Positions 33,481-42,026 of a stretch of 64,000 nt of DNA are shown in pieces; the stretch's first letter is position 1; each line of letters opens with the position of its first letter. Origin of the DNA: Candidatus Enterococcus ferrettii (GTDB lineage: Bacteria > Bacillota > Bacilli > Lactobacillales > Enterococcaceae); assembly GCF_017377655.1 (NCBI RefSeq), contig NZ_JAFREL010000035.1:57526-121525 (forward strand). The letters run 5' to 3'. The position numbers and the translations under genes are program-made. Below the pieces are notes generated by a model that worked only from the letters and a program-made list of their open reading frames with translations, was not told where the DNA came from and did no database searches.

Positions 33481-34167
33481 ATGGTGTATTCATTCAAAGA
33501 TTTTTTGTTTTTTTTGTGGCTACGTAAAAAGTGGTTGAGTATCGCAACGTTGGCAGCTATCGCCGCTGTTTTCAGCAGCCTAGTCTTACTAAAAGGATTT
33601 GATTATTCAAAAAAGGCTTCATTTTTATTACCAGTGACAGAAGTCCAAACTGCAAAAAATGTTGAGAATGAACAAGAATTGGAGAATCGAATCATCGCCA
33701 GCAACATTAAGCTAGTCGAAACTTACAAAGAAATGGTGAAAAGTGACCAAGTAATGGAGGAATTACAGAAAAAATTTCCGAATCAAACAAAATCAGACCT
33801 GACAAATGCACTGACCGTAACCAGTAGTATCAATTCTCAAATCTTTACGGTTGTCATTACAACAGACAATCCCAAAATCAGTCAAAAGCTGGCCGCTGAT
33901 TTAAGTGAGATTTATCCGCAAGTCGTAAAAGACAGCCAATTACCAAGAGAAGTTTTTCCGCTAACGGCTGAAGCAAACGATTTTTATCGTTCGCCAAGCA
34001 TAGCAAAGGTTCTGACGTGCACAGTTCTTTTCAGTCTATTTTTAAGTACGACCTGCTGTTTTATCTGGGTCTCCTTACGTGAGCGGAAGTTTTTGCGAAG
34101 TCCAGAAGCTGTCTCCAGTTTAGTTAAAGTGGACGTACTCGGTGTAGTAAACAGGTACGAAATATAA
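33481..34167 (+). CDS. Wzz/YveK-type chain length determinant protein
   Basis: A 228-residue protein with two membrane helices flanking an extracytoplasmic domain. TM1 lies at about 18-38 (WLSIATLAAIAAVFSSLVLL) and TM2 at about 177-200. It is one of three Wzz proteins in the window. It lacks the long cytoplasmic tail that activates a tyrosine kinase, ending shortly after TM2 with SLVKVDVLGVVNRYEI. No kinase follows it; the next gene is a pyruvyl transferase. It may tune chain length or export of this polysaccharide. GAGGAGA precedes the ATG. Confidence 0.8.
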   Translation: MVYSFKDFLFFLWLRKKWLSIATLAAIAAVFSSLVLLKGFDYSKKASFLLPVTEVQTAKNVENEQELENRIIASNIKLVETYKEMVKSDQVMEELQKKFPNQTKSDLTNALTVTSSINSQIFTVVITTDNPKISQKLAADLSEIYPQVVKDSQLPREVFPLTAEANDFYRSPSIAKVLTCTVLFSLFLSTTCCFIWVSLRERKFLRSPEAVSSLVKVDVLGVVNRYEI

Positions 34168-34183
34168 GAGAGGAGGTAGGGCA

Positions 34184-35392
34184 ATGAAGGCACTACTGGT
34201 TAGTTTTATTGACAGTTCAAATATTGGGGATCGCTTAATTGCAGAAACCTTGGATAAGCAGCTGTTAACTGACTGTGAAACGAAAAAGTACAGTTACAAA
34301 TTGATTGAAGAATCGCAAGTAGTTATAAAACAGGCAGTTGTTCCTCGTTCAAAGCTTCATGAAATTTATTACAAGTATTTTCGAAGTATTCCGTTTTTAA
34401 GCAACGTTGTGACAAAGGGGAAATGGCTTCGCGGCAGACATAGAATGTATGACTCGAAGGACATCGCAAATTTTGAGCAAGCGTTGACTCAAGCGGATCT
34501 GTTAGTAATAGGCGGTGGAAATGCCATTTTTGATTTATCATCGGCTACCTTGTCTGCTCAAAGATTTGATCAGGTGGTTTCATTAGCTAAAAAACATCAA
34601 GTCCCCATTTTCGTCAGCTCCATTGGAATTGGACCATTTTGTACAAACAAGCAAGAAGCTGCAGCAGTTGAAACACTAAAAAAATGTGAGTACGTCACGT
34701 TTCGGGATCAACGATCATTGAATTATTTACCAGAGGATCAGCACTCTACAGCTTATGGTTCAGTAGATCCAGTTTTTTTACTGCCAGCTACATTGCCTTT
34801 TGAACAATTAAAGGCTAAAAAGCGGCTGAATCAGCGAATTGGCATTTGTGTGATTGATTATCGGATTACCGGATGTTCTCACAAAGAGTATCTAAGCTAC
34901 TTAACCAAAATGAAGCAATTGATTCAGCGGTTGGCTCAAATGAACAGTGAAATTATTTTGTTTTCATCTGAAATTCAAGATTATGAAACGCTCGAAGCGA
35001 TTTACGCCAGTTTTGAAAACTATTCGCAGGTCACTTCTGTCTTAATCAAAGACAAGGAAGCCTTGCTGAAGTTGTACGAAGAGTTGAATTTAGTGATCGG
35101 AACGCGAATGCACTCAATGATTGTTGCAGTGTCTCAATATATACCGATTATTGGTTTATCTTGGCAGCAAAAGGTGAAGGAAATGTTTCGAAATCTCAAT
35201 TTAGAGGATGATGTGCTGCCAATTGAAGAACTGGCTCCAAATCTGGATTTGTTAATTGAGAAGGTTCAAACGAAGCTGACAAATAATCCCCAGGAGCTGG
35301 TGAAAATGAAAGAGTGTAAAGAAGACATGCAGGAAAAATTTGCGATCAATCATCAGATTATGCATACGTTAGAGCAGCGTTTCCAGGAATGA
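34184..35392 (+). CDS. Polysaccharide pyruvyl transferase family protein
   Basis: A 402-residue protein of the CsaB/WcaK superfamily. The family features are the N-terminal SFIDSSNIGDRLIAETL, the glycine-rich LLVIGGGNAIFDL, VFVSSIGIGPF-like strand, ITFRDQRSL-like segment and the C-terminal IGTRMHSMIVAVSQYIPIIGLSW. Family members transfer pyruvate from phosphoenolpyruvate to a sugar, adding an acidic ketal. The polysaccharide made by this cluster may thus be pyruvylated. AGGAGGT lies before the ATG, and the stop overlaps the flippase start (ATGA). Confidence 0.85.
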   Translation: MKALLVSFIDSSNIGDRLIAETLDKQLLTDCETKKYSYKLIEESQVVIKQAVVPRSKLHEIYYKYFRSIPFLSNVVTKGKWLRGRHRMYDSKDIANFEQALTQADLLVIGGGNAIFDLSSATLSAQRFDQVVSLAKKHQVPIFVSSIGIGPFCTNKQEAAAVETLKKCEYVTFRDQRSLNYLPEDQHSTAYGSVDPVFLLPATLPFEQLKAKKRLNQRIGICVIDYRITGCSHKEYLSYLTKMKQLIQRLAQMNSEIILFSSEIQDYETLEAIYASFENYSQVTSVLIKDKEALLKLYEELNLVIGTRMHSMIVAVSQYIPIIGLSWQQKVKEMFRNLNLEDDVLPIEELAPNLDLLIEKVQTKLTNNPQELVKMKECKEDMQEKFAINHQIMHTLEQRFQE

Positions 35393-36795
35393 TGAATCAA
35401 TATAAAAAATTAGTCAATGATTCGCTCATTCTGGCTATCGGCAGCTTTGGCAGCAAGCTGATTACGTTTTTCTTAGTAGGGTTTTATACCTACTATTTAA
35501 CAACCGCTGAGTATGGAATGGCTGATCTGCTCCTTAACAGCATAAATCTAGCTCTGCCAATTGTCAGTCTCAGTATATCAGAGGGAGTGCTGCGTTTTAC
35601 ATTAGATAGCAACCAGCAGCAGGAAAAGGAAAAACTATTACATACTGCTTTAAAGATTAATAGCTGGGGAATTGGAATGATTGGAGTCATCTTGCTTGGC
35701 AGCTATTTTCTTATCGGATCTGGTGGACTTTCGTCGGAAATCTGGCTGTTCAGCTTTTGTTTACTGGTTTTGCAATCCTTTCAGCTTATCCTTATGCAAT
35801 ACATCAAAGGAATGGGGAAATTAAAGGTTTATGCTGCAAATGGTATTTTATTGTCCCTATTAACGTTGTTGTTTGGATTTCTACTTTTTCGTCGAATGCA
35901 GGATAAGTTAACTGCCTACTTTTGTTCCTTAGCATTGGCTAATGGACTATCACTAATCTTTTTGCTGGGAAATGCTTCGTTGCGTACCTGGCCGACGAAA
36001 GCGAATTGTTTGAATAAAGATCAAACTAGACAGCTGATTAAATATAGCCTGCCCTTAATTCCTAATTCTGCTATGTGGTGGGTATTGACGACCTCCAGCC
36101 GTTTCATAATGACCTTCTTTTTAGGAGTAGCCAGTAATGGAATGTATGCAGCTGCCAGCAAAGTTCCCAACCTATTATCAGTAGTCGGTTCCATTTTTTT
36201 GCAGGCTTGGCAGCTGTCAGCGGTGGAAAACCATCGAAAAAAGAATGCTTCCGTCTTTGCTCAAAGAGTTTTTAATTACTACAGCACCTTGCTGATTGTA
36301 TTTTCCAGCTGTATTTTGTTGTTCTTAGATCCGCTAGCTTCTATTCTGCTGTCAAAAGATTTTTATTATGCGAAAGCATATATACCGTTGCTGTTGATTA
36401 GCAACTTCTTCTCCTGTATCTCAGGCTTTTTCGGCACTACTTATATAGTAGTAAAAAAAACACACGGCGTTTTAACCACTTCTTTGGTGGGAGCAGGAAT
36501 TAATTTGATTGCCAGCTGGTTGCTTATTCCGTTTATCGGAATTAATGGAGCTTCCTTGGCTTCTGCGTTAGGTTTCTTTGTAATTTTTTATCTTAGAAAG
36601 CGCCAAACTCGTCAGCTAACGAAAAGCCAATTGTCTACCAAGCGAATGAATGGGCAGGTGATCTTGCTGCTCCTTCAGATCGGGCTGCTTTACTGGTCCC
36701 CTGTGACAAAGGGAGCGACAGTCCTGCTGCAAGTCTTGTTGCTAATTTTTATGGGGTTGATAGGGATCGTGTATCAGCCTGTTAGAAAGGAATAA
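35389..36795 (+). CDS. Wzx-type flippase (polysaccharide biosynthesis membrane protein)
   Basis: A 468-residue protein with about 12-14 membrane helices, opening with DSLILAIGSFGSKLITFFLVGFY. This is typical of the MOP/MVF flippases that move undecaprenyl-linked repeat units across the membrane. The middle contains YSLPLIPNSAMWWVLTTSSRF, a frequent Wzx motif. The ATG at 35389 overlaps the preceding stop by four bases. Together with the polymerase and Wzz proteins it makes the cluster a Wzx/Wzy-dependent one. Confidence 0.88.
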   Translation: MMNQYKKLVNDSLILAIGSFGSKLITFFLVGFYTYYLTTAEYGMADLLLNSINLALPIVSLSISEGVLRFTLDSNQQQEKEKLLHTALKINSWGIGMIGVILLGSYFLIGSGGLSSEIWLFSFCLLVLQSFQLILMQYIKGMGKLKVYAANGILLSLLTLLFGFLLFRRMQDKLTAYFCSLALANGLSLIFLLGNASLRTWPTKANCLNKDQTRQLIKYSLPLIPNSAMWWVLTTSSRFIMTFFLGVASNGMYAAASKVPNLLSVVGSIFLQAWQLSAVENHRKKNASVFAQRVFNYYSTLLIVFSSCILLFLDPLASILLSKDFYYAKAYIPLLLISNFFSCISGFFGTTYIVVKKTHGVLTTSLVGAGINLIASWLLIPFIGINGASLASALGFFVIFYLRKRQTRQLTKSQLSTKRMNGQVILLLLQIGLLYWSPVTKGATVLLQVLLLIFMGLIGIVYQPVRKE

Positions 36796-36799
36796 TCCG

Positions 36800-37525
36800 A
36801 TGAATAAAATAGAACTGTTTGGCTTACCGATTGACGATGCCACTCTTACAGAAACGGTGGAGGAGATTGTCACCCGGATTCGAAGAAATGAAGTAATAGA
36901 GCACGTCGGAGTTAATTCAAATAAAGTCGTGTTAAGTCAACGAAATGCACATATTAAACAAATCATTCAGCAAGCGGATATGGTGAGTGCCGACGGTTAT
37001 TCAGTTGTCAGAGCCTGTCACTGGATTAACAAGACAAAAATTGAACGAGTGACCGGAATTGATACGATGCAGGCGCTCTTAAAACGAGCAGAGGAAGAAG
37101 CGTTTAGCGTGTATTTCTTAGGAACAAAGGAAAGTACATTAGAAAAGCTAGTGACGGCAGTGCAAAAACAGTACCCCAAATTACGAATTGCAGGCGCGCA
37201 TCATGGCTATTTTAAAGACGCAGAACAGGTGGTCGAGGAGATTGCGGCCTGTCAGCCACAATTATTGTTTGTTGGTATTACTTCTCCTTATAAAGAAGAA
37301 TTCGTCAATAAATACAAGTATCAGCTAAAAGCCAACTTGATCATGGGGGTCGGCGGAAGCTTTGATGTTTTGGCCGGGGAGATCTCACGAGCGCCAAGAT
37401 GGATGCAGCGCAGCGGACTAGAGTGGCTTCACCGGTTTATGAAAGAACCGTTGCGTCTATACAAACGCTACATTTTTGAAAATTTGTACTTCGTTTATTT
37501 AACACTACGGGAGAAGGCGAAATGA
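36800..37525 (+). CDS. WecG/TagA/CpsF family glycosyltransferase (GT26)
   Basis: A 241-residue membrane-associated transferase. The conserved elements are GVNSNKVVLSQRN, the acidic site MVSADGYSVVRA, RVTGIDTMQALL, VYFLGTKE and VGITSPYKEEF, followed by the C-terminal LEWLHRFMKEPLRLYKRYI that binds the membrane. WecG and TagA add N-acetylmannosamine or N-acetylmannosaminuronate to the lipid-linked GlcNAc. Since wecB (UDP-GlcNAc 2-epimerase, making UDP-ManNAc) lies at 45578, ManNAc is a plausible donor here. It overlaps the next gene by four bases. Confidence 0.88.
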   Translation: MNKIELFGLPIDDATLTETVEEIVTRIRRNEVIEHVGVNSNKVVLSQRNAHIKQIIQQADMVSADGYSVVRACHWINKTKIERVTGIDTMQALLKRAEEEAFSVYFLGTKESTLEKLVTAVQKQYPKLRIAGAHHGYFKDAEQVVEEIAACQPQLLFVGITSPYKEEFVNKYKYQLKANLIMGVGGSFDVLAGEISRAPRWMQRSGLEWLHRFMKEPLRLYKRYIFENLYFVYLTLREKAK

Positions 37526-38745
37526 AGAAAAAGCGTGTGTTACTGCTGACTTACGGTAAATTGCCTGTTCCAGCTGTTCGTGGCGGCGCGATTGAAACCT
37601 TAATAGATACATTAATTGAAGAAAACGAGCGGCATCAATTAGTGGAACTATTCGTGATTTCTCGAGAGAATCCGGCAATTGAACATTTTAATCAGCAACA
37701 CCAATTTACTAAGGTTATTTCAGTAGAAATGAAGGAACATCCGATATGGTGGTTTTTTCAAAAGTGCATGAATAAGTTTCTTGCTGCGTTTGATGGAAAA
37801 AAGCGTACGTTAATCCCCTATCCGGTTCTTATAGCCGAGACCAAGTATGTTTTGCAGGAGCAACCAATGGATTGTGTAATTGATCTAAATTGTCCAGAAC
37901 GAGTTCTAAGCTTGAGAGAGTTTTATCCCGGAAAATTAGCTGTTTATTTGCATAATGACTATTTGAATCAACAGACATCACATGGGAAAAGCATATTCCA
38001 ACAGTTGGATGGCATAATTTCAGTTTGCGACTTTTTAAATCAGCAAGCAAAAACGATTCCTGTTACTGGAACTGAACCACAATTCTTTCGAGTGAACAAT
38101 GGCATTGATTTAGCTAGCTATCGCCCGCCTGAAATGGAGGAGCGCAAAAGCTGGCGCGAGAAATTCAATATGGAAGAGAAAGATTGTGTAATTGTTTTTT
38201 TCGGCAGAATCACGGAAACGAAGGGGGTTCACCTGCTACTGAACGCATTGAGCCAAATTGAATGTAAAACCAATGTGAAGGTGTTGATTATAGGAGGAAA
38301 TACCTACAGTTCGGCTCAGCAGGATAGCTATGTCAAAAAGGTCAAGTTGCAAGCTGAGAGACTTCCTATCGACGTTGTCTTTACTGGGTATGTTGACAAG
38401 GAACAAATTCCCAACTATTTGAAAGCTGCGGATATCTGTGCAGTGCCATCAATTTTTCATGAGACTTGCTGTCTATCCGCTGTAGAAGCGCAAGCGATGG
38501 GGATTCCGGTTATCGCGACAAAAATTGGCGGTATTCCTGAATACATCAGTCAGGATAGTGCTCTACTAATTGATTACGATAAAAACTTTGTCGAAAATTT
38601 TGCTAAGGGTCTTGATCAGCTGATTCATCATCCTGAGTTCAGACATCAATTACAGGAGCAAGCGATTAAGCAACGGAATCGGCACTCGAAGGAGCGTTAC
38701 TACCAGGAATTTGTTGCAAGTATCGAAGCCTTACTCTCGGATTAA
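37522..38745 (+). CDS. Glycosyltransferase family 4
   Basis: A GT-B transferase of 407 residues. The N-terminal domain has VPAVRGGAIETLIDTLIEEN. The C-terminal donor domain has VIVFFGRITETKGVHLLLNAL and the acidic pair in VPSIFHETCCLSAVEAQAMG, followed by IPVIATKIGGIPEYI. The ATG overlaps the previous stop (ATGA). It is the last sugar transferase before the regulator at 38788. Sugar specificity is unknown. Confidence 0.87.
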   Translation: MKKKRVLLLTYGKLPVPAVRGGAIETLIDTLIEENERHQLVELFVISRENPAIEHFNQQHQFTKVISVEMKEHPIWWFFQKCMNKFLAAFDGKKRTLIPYPVLIAETKYVLQEQPMDCVIDLNCPERVLSLREFYPGKLAVYLHNDYLNQQTSHGKSIFQQLDGIISVCDFLNQQAKTIPVTGTEPQFFRVNNGIDLASYRPPEMEERKSWREKFNMEEKDCVIVFFGRITETKGVHLLLNALSQIECKTNVKVLIIGGNTYSSAQQDSYVKKVKLQAERLPIDVVFTGYVDKEQIPNYLKAADICAVPSIFHETCCLSAVEAQAMGIPVIATKIGGIPEYISQDSALLIDYDKNFVENFAKGLDQLIHHPEFRHQLQEQAIKQRNRHSKERYYQEFVASIEALLSD

Positions 38746-38787
38746 TACAAAAGAAATCCCAATTATAAAGGAAATGAGGACTATTCA

Positions 38788-39495
38788 ATGAAAATTTTAA
38801 TTTTAACCAAGAACTTATTGGCCGAAACGGAATGTCAAAACAAGCTACAGCAATTAAATAATGAGGTGTTGTGCAGTACCAGTCTAGTGGAGGATAGTTA
38901 CATGATGCCAGGAAAAACAGAAGGGATTCTTTCCTATTTTAGCTTAGTTATCTTGAGTGAGACTATCTCTTACCAGGAAATAAAGGCGGTCGTTCCAATC
39001 ATTCGAAAACATGCGACAGCAATCGTTCGAAAGTTTGAAAGTGACTATACTAAAGACTTCGAGGAAGAGCAAACGGAATATGTTATTGATCAATGGATAA
39101 GAAAAGACGCTTCATTAGAAGAAGTGAGAGAGCTTTGTCAGGCTATTACTCAAAGAGAAAGTGACAACCAAGTAGAGATTTTATTCTCTAATGGGAAGGG
39201 TGTATTTAATAAAGGGCAGTATCATTTTTACGATATTGGTTTTTCTAAACGTGAAAGTGCTTTGCTGCTGTCTTTGTACGAATGCCGAGGATCCTATCTT
39301 TCTCGTGAAGAATTGTGCGGGAAAATTTGGAAGGAAAAGCTGGTTTCAAATTCGCAGCGTTCAGCATTGTCGACTTGTGTACGAAACATTAAGTCTAAGG
39401 TGCGCAAGATTGGCATTCCATGTGAACCGATTGAAACAGCTTGGGGTAAGGGGTACCAAATTTCAGATGAATTCTATCAATTAATTAAGGTATAA
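38788..39495 (+). CDS. Orphan regulator: atypical receiver plus winged helix, in the polysaccharide cluster
   Basis: A 235-residue paralogue of the protein at 22046-22729. The N-terminal receiver-like half shares the strand and loop FSLVILSETISYQEIKAVVP. The phospho-acceptor Asp is again missing at the end of the third strand. The C-terminal half is an OmpR-like winged helix (FSKRESALLLSLYECRGSYL, then AWGKGYQI). It lies between a GT4 gene and the priming transferase, 42 bases after the former and preceded by GAGGAC. It may control the priming transferase, Wzz and kinase genes downstream, where a fresh promoter is likely at 39541. No sensor kinase of the two-component kind is near. Confidence 0.75.
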   Translation: MKILILTKNLLAETECQNKLQQLNNEVLCSTSLVEDSYMMPGKTEGILSYFSLVILSETISYQEIKAVVPIIRKHATAIVRKFESDYTKDFEEEQTEYVIDQWIRKDASLEEVRELCQAITQRESDNQVEILFSNGKGVFNKGQYHFYDIGFSKRESALLLSLYECRGSYLSREELCGKIWKEKLVSNSQRSALSTCVRNIKSKVRKIGIPCEPIETAWGKGYQISDEFYQLIKV

Positions 39496-39540
39496 ACGTA
39501 TAGTCCATTTGACAACGACTTATAAATAAAAAGTCCGTAA

Positions 39541-39570
39541 TTGAACAAAAAATGAATGGACCTGTACGAT
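39541..39570 (+). promoter_or_regulatory. Candidate promoter ahead of the priming transferase operon
   Basis: TTGAAC (39541-39546), 18 bases, then TACGAT (39565-39570). It lies in the 270-base gap behind the receiver-like regulator gene. A GTCCATT...AATGGAC inverted pair (about 39503 and 39556) surrounds the region and could be an operator. Confidence 0.4.
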
Positions 39571-39637
39571 AATTCTGCTTTTATTCAGATTTAAAGCGAC
39601 TTTTAATAAAAAATAGTAAAAAACGGGTAATTAATTG

Positions 39638-39769
39638 ATGGTTCAAAAAAACGAAAGTGTTCTACTATTGGATTGTTGCTTTGAATCAGTTGAAAAAACA
39701 ATAGTCAGTATTTTGGGAGTAAAAAATAAATCGGCTCAGGTTGTCGATCTGTTGGAAGTGAAAGAATGA
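39638..39769 (+). CDS. Small ORF, 43 residues, coupled to the priming transferase
   Basis: An ATG at 39638 opens a frame coding MVQKNESVLLLDCCFESVEK and ending VVDLLEVKE. Its TGA overlaps the ATG of the next gene (ATGA), the arrangement of translational coupling. The ribosome binding site is poor. The product is soluble with two adjacent Cys and matches no family I know. It may be a leader frame that sets expression of the priming transferase, or the 3' remnant of a lost gene. Confidence 0.4.
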   Translation: MVQKNESVLLLDCCFESVEKTIVSILGVKNKSAQVVDLLEVKE

Positions 39770-40449
39770 ATAATATTTATGAAAAGAACTCCACAGCAGA
39801 ACGAGTTGAATTAGTACAGCAGTCTGTTTCTGATGATTCGGCTTATTTCTTTAGCAAAACGAAACGCACAGTGGATGTTATGGTGAGCCTTTTGGGGTTG
39901 GTTGTTTTGTTCATTCCCTTTGTGCTGGTTGCCGTATTAATAAAACTAGAAGATCCGAAAGGGCCGATTTTCTTCAGCCAGACTCGTGTGGGAGCAAAGG
40001 GGCAGCCTTTTATTTTGTACAAATTTCGTACGATGTCGGTGGATGCGGAAGAAAGACTGAATGAATTAATGGATAAAAATGAGATTCAAGGATATATGTT
40101 CAAAATGAAATATGATCCGCGGATCACCCGTACTGGCCGGTTTTTGAGAAAATTTAGTATTGATGAATTTCCTCAGCTATTTAATGTTTTAAAAGGAGAC
40201 ATGTCACTTGTTGGGCCTAGACCAGCTTTACCGTGTGAAGTAGAAAAGTACTCCAATTATCATCGGCTAAGATTACGAATCAAGCCAGGCTGTACCGGAC
40301 TTTGGCAAGTCAGTGGGCGCAACAAATTGCATTTTGAAGAAATGATCAGATTGGATCTAGCCTATATAAATAAAGGAGATTTGTTTTTTGATTTGAAAAT
40401 CATCGCTAAAACATTGTGGGTAATCCTCACACATGACGGCGCATATTGA
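39766..40449 (+). CDS. Undecaprenyl-phosphate sugar phosphotransferase (priming glycosyltransferase), copy 1
   Basis: It starts a repeat unit by moving a sugar-1-phosphate onto undecaprenyl phosphate. The 227-residue protein is the short form with one membrane helix (VDVMVSLLGLVVLFIPFVLV) and the catalytic PF02397 domain. Motifs are FSQTRVGAKGQPFILYKFR, FLRKFSIDEFPQLFNVLKGD, MSLVGPRPALP and IKPGCTGLWQVSGR. A second copy lies at 55885-56577 with the same layout but clear divergence. The first sugar (glucose, galactose or an N-acetyl sugar) is not predictable. Confidence 0.9.
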   Translation: MNNIYEKNSTAERVELVQQSVSDDSAYFFSKTKRTVDVMVSLLGLVVLFIPFVLVAVLIKLEDPKGPIFFSQTRVGAKGQPFILYKFRTMSVDAEERLNELMDKNEIQGYMFKMKYDPRITRTGRFLRKFSIDEFPQLFNVLKGDMSLVGPRPALPCEVEKYSNYHRLRLRIKPGCTGLWQVSGRNKLHFEEMIRLDLAYINKGDLFFDLKIIAKTLWVILTHDGAY

Positions 40450-40484
40450 GCAAGTACATAAATAATCGGGAGCTGTAAATCATT

Positions 40485-41258
40485 ATGGATGAATCGTTGA
40501 ATTTCTCTTTTCTATTCAGAATAGTAAGAGAAAAATTAGCAACAATTATATTTTGTAGTATCGCAGGCCTGTTAATTGGCGGCTACATTTCTTTTTTTTG
40601 GATTACCCCGCAATATAGCTCTCAAACGCAAATGATTGCTGCTACTAAAGCAAATGAGGAGGACTTATCGAGTGAAATCACAGCTAATTTGCAATTAGTT
40701 AAGACCTACAAGGAATTGGTGCTAAGTGATTTAGTGCTAGGGAGAGTCCAAGCAAAATTAAAGGCCGAAGAAAATACTTCCATGTCTTTAGGAGAATTAA
40801 GAACAGCGATCACCCTGGAACAGCAACAAGAATCACTTTTTTTCTCAATTCGAGCAATAAGTGACAGACCAAGGTTATCTGCCTATCTAGCGAATACCAC
40901 CTCTGAAGTTTTTCAAGAGGCTTTAGCTGAAAGTCAAATTCCGGGTGAAATATCGATTACGACTGAAGCAGCTGCTAGTCAGTCACCAGTTTCACCAAAT
41001 CACAAATTGAATTTGGTCTTAAGCTTGTTTGTGGGTGGAATGCTCGGCTTTATTTTTGTACTGCTGCGTGCCAGTCTGGATCAGACAATTAAGTCTGAAC
41101 AGGTCATTTACGATATCTTTGGCTGCAATTCATTGGGGATTATTCCTTTTACCAGCAATACGGATATGAAAATGACTTCTAAAGATAAAGAATTATTGAG
41201 CAGAAATCTTTCTGATAAATCAATCACTGTTTCACGGCGTCAAAGAAAAAGAATCTAA
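40485..41258 (+). CDS. Wzz/CpsC-type tyrosine kinase modulator, copy 1
   Basis: A 257-residue polysaccharide co-polymerase. TM1 lies near residues 18-38, an extracytoplasmic region follows (SSQTQMIAATKANEEDLSSE), then VSPNHKLNLVLSLFVGGMLG enters TM2. A cytoplasmic tail carries the kinase-activating segment (SLDQTIKSEQVIYDIFG). In the known system such proteins anchor and switch on the cytoplasmic BY-kinase coded by the next gene (19 bases away). It is equivalent to CpsC/Wzd. Confidence 0.88.
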   Translation: MDESLNFSFLFRIVREKLATIIFCSIAGLLIGGYISFFWITPQYSSQTQMIAATKANEEDLSSEITANLQLVKTYKELVLSDLVLGRVQAKLKAEENTSMSLGELRTAITLEQQQESLFFSIRAISDRPRLSAYLANTTSEVFQEALAESQIPGEISITTEAAASQSPVSPNHKLNLVLSLFVGGMLGFIFVLLRASLDQTIKSEQVIYDIFGCNSLGIIPFTSNTDMKMTSKDKELLSRNLSDKSITVSRRQRKRI

Positions 41259-41277
41259 ATAAGGAAGAAAAACCAAC

Positions 41278-41961
41278 ATGAAAGAAACCGAAACACGTTT
41301 AATTTCGATTGAAAACCGATTCTCTCCCATCACGGAGCAGTATCGTAATGTCCGTACCAGTATTCAATTTGCCGCAACTTCTGGCAATCCATTGAAGCTG
41401 CTGCTGATTACTTCGACAGAACAAGAAGAGGGAAAAACGACCTTGGCTGCTAACTTAGCAGTTGTAATGGCTGAAACCAATAAAAAGGTTTTGCTGATTG
41501 ATGGGGATTTGCGACGAGCCACTGCTGGAAAGTATTTTAATGTATTGTCCTCACCAACACAGGGCTTTAGCACACTGCTAAGCAATTATCGACAATTACC
41601 AGAAGAGGTTATTCAAAAGACCCAAATTAAAAATTTAGATTTTCTTCCGGCGGGACCGATACCGCCGAATCCGTCAGAGCTGTTGAATTCGAATCGATTA
41701 AATCAACTCTTCGTTATGCTGGAGGAGCAATACGACTTAATCATTATTGATTCACCGCCGTTGCTGGTAGTAACGGATGCTCAGCTGTTTTCTTCGAAGG
41801 TGGACGGTGTGGTTCTAGTAGTAAGAGAAAATCGCACCAAAAGAAATAATTTAGTCAAATGCAAAAATTTATTAGAACGCTCAAATGCTCGCCTGATCGG
41901 GGTTGTGTACAACGGAGCTAAGGCAATGAATGATGGGCACTATAAATACTATAAGTATTAG
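41278..41961 (+). CDS. Bacterial tyrosine kinase CpsD/Wze, copy 1
   Basis: A 227-residue BY-kinase that controls polysaccharide assembly. Walker A is TEQEEGKTTLAANLA, Walker A' is VLLIDGDLRR and Walker B is LIIIDSPPLLV. The C terminus ends in a tyrosine cluster (GHYKYYKY) that is autophosphorylated in this family. The preceding Wzz gene gives the activating partner. No phosphatase gene follows directly; the CpsB-type genes at 28526 and 55131 could act on it. The stop codon overlaps a strong TAGGAGGT site that serves a frame in the next region. Confidence 0.9.
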   Translation: MKETETRLISIENRFSPITEQYRNVRTSIQFAATSGNPLKLLLITSTEQEEGKTTLAANLAVVMAETNKKVLLIDGDLRRATAGKYFNVLSSPTQGFSTLLSNYRQLPEEVIQKTQIKNLDFLPAGPIPPNPSELLNSNRLNQLFVMLEEQYDLIIIDSPPLLVVTDAQLFSSKVDGVVLVVRENRTKRNNLVKCKNLLERSNARLIGVVYNGAKAMNDGHYKYYKY

Positions 41962-42026
41962 GAGGTGGTTGATGGATAGGACAAGGTTTCATCTCAAAAA
42001 AAGGGAAGAAGAAAGGGGAAAAAGAA

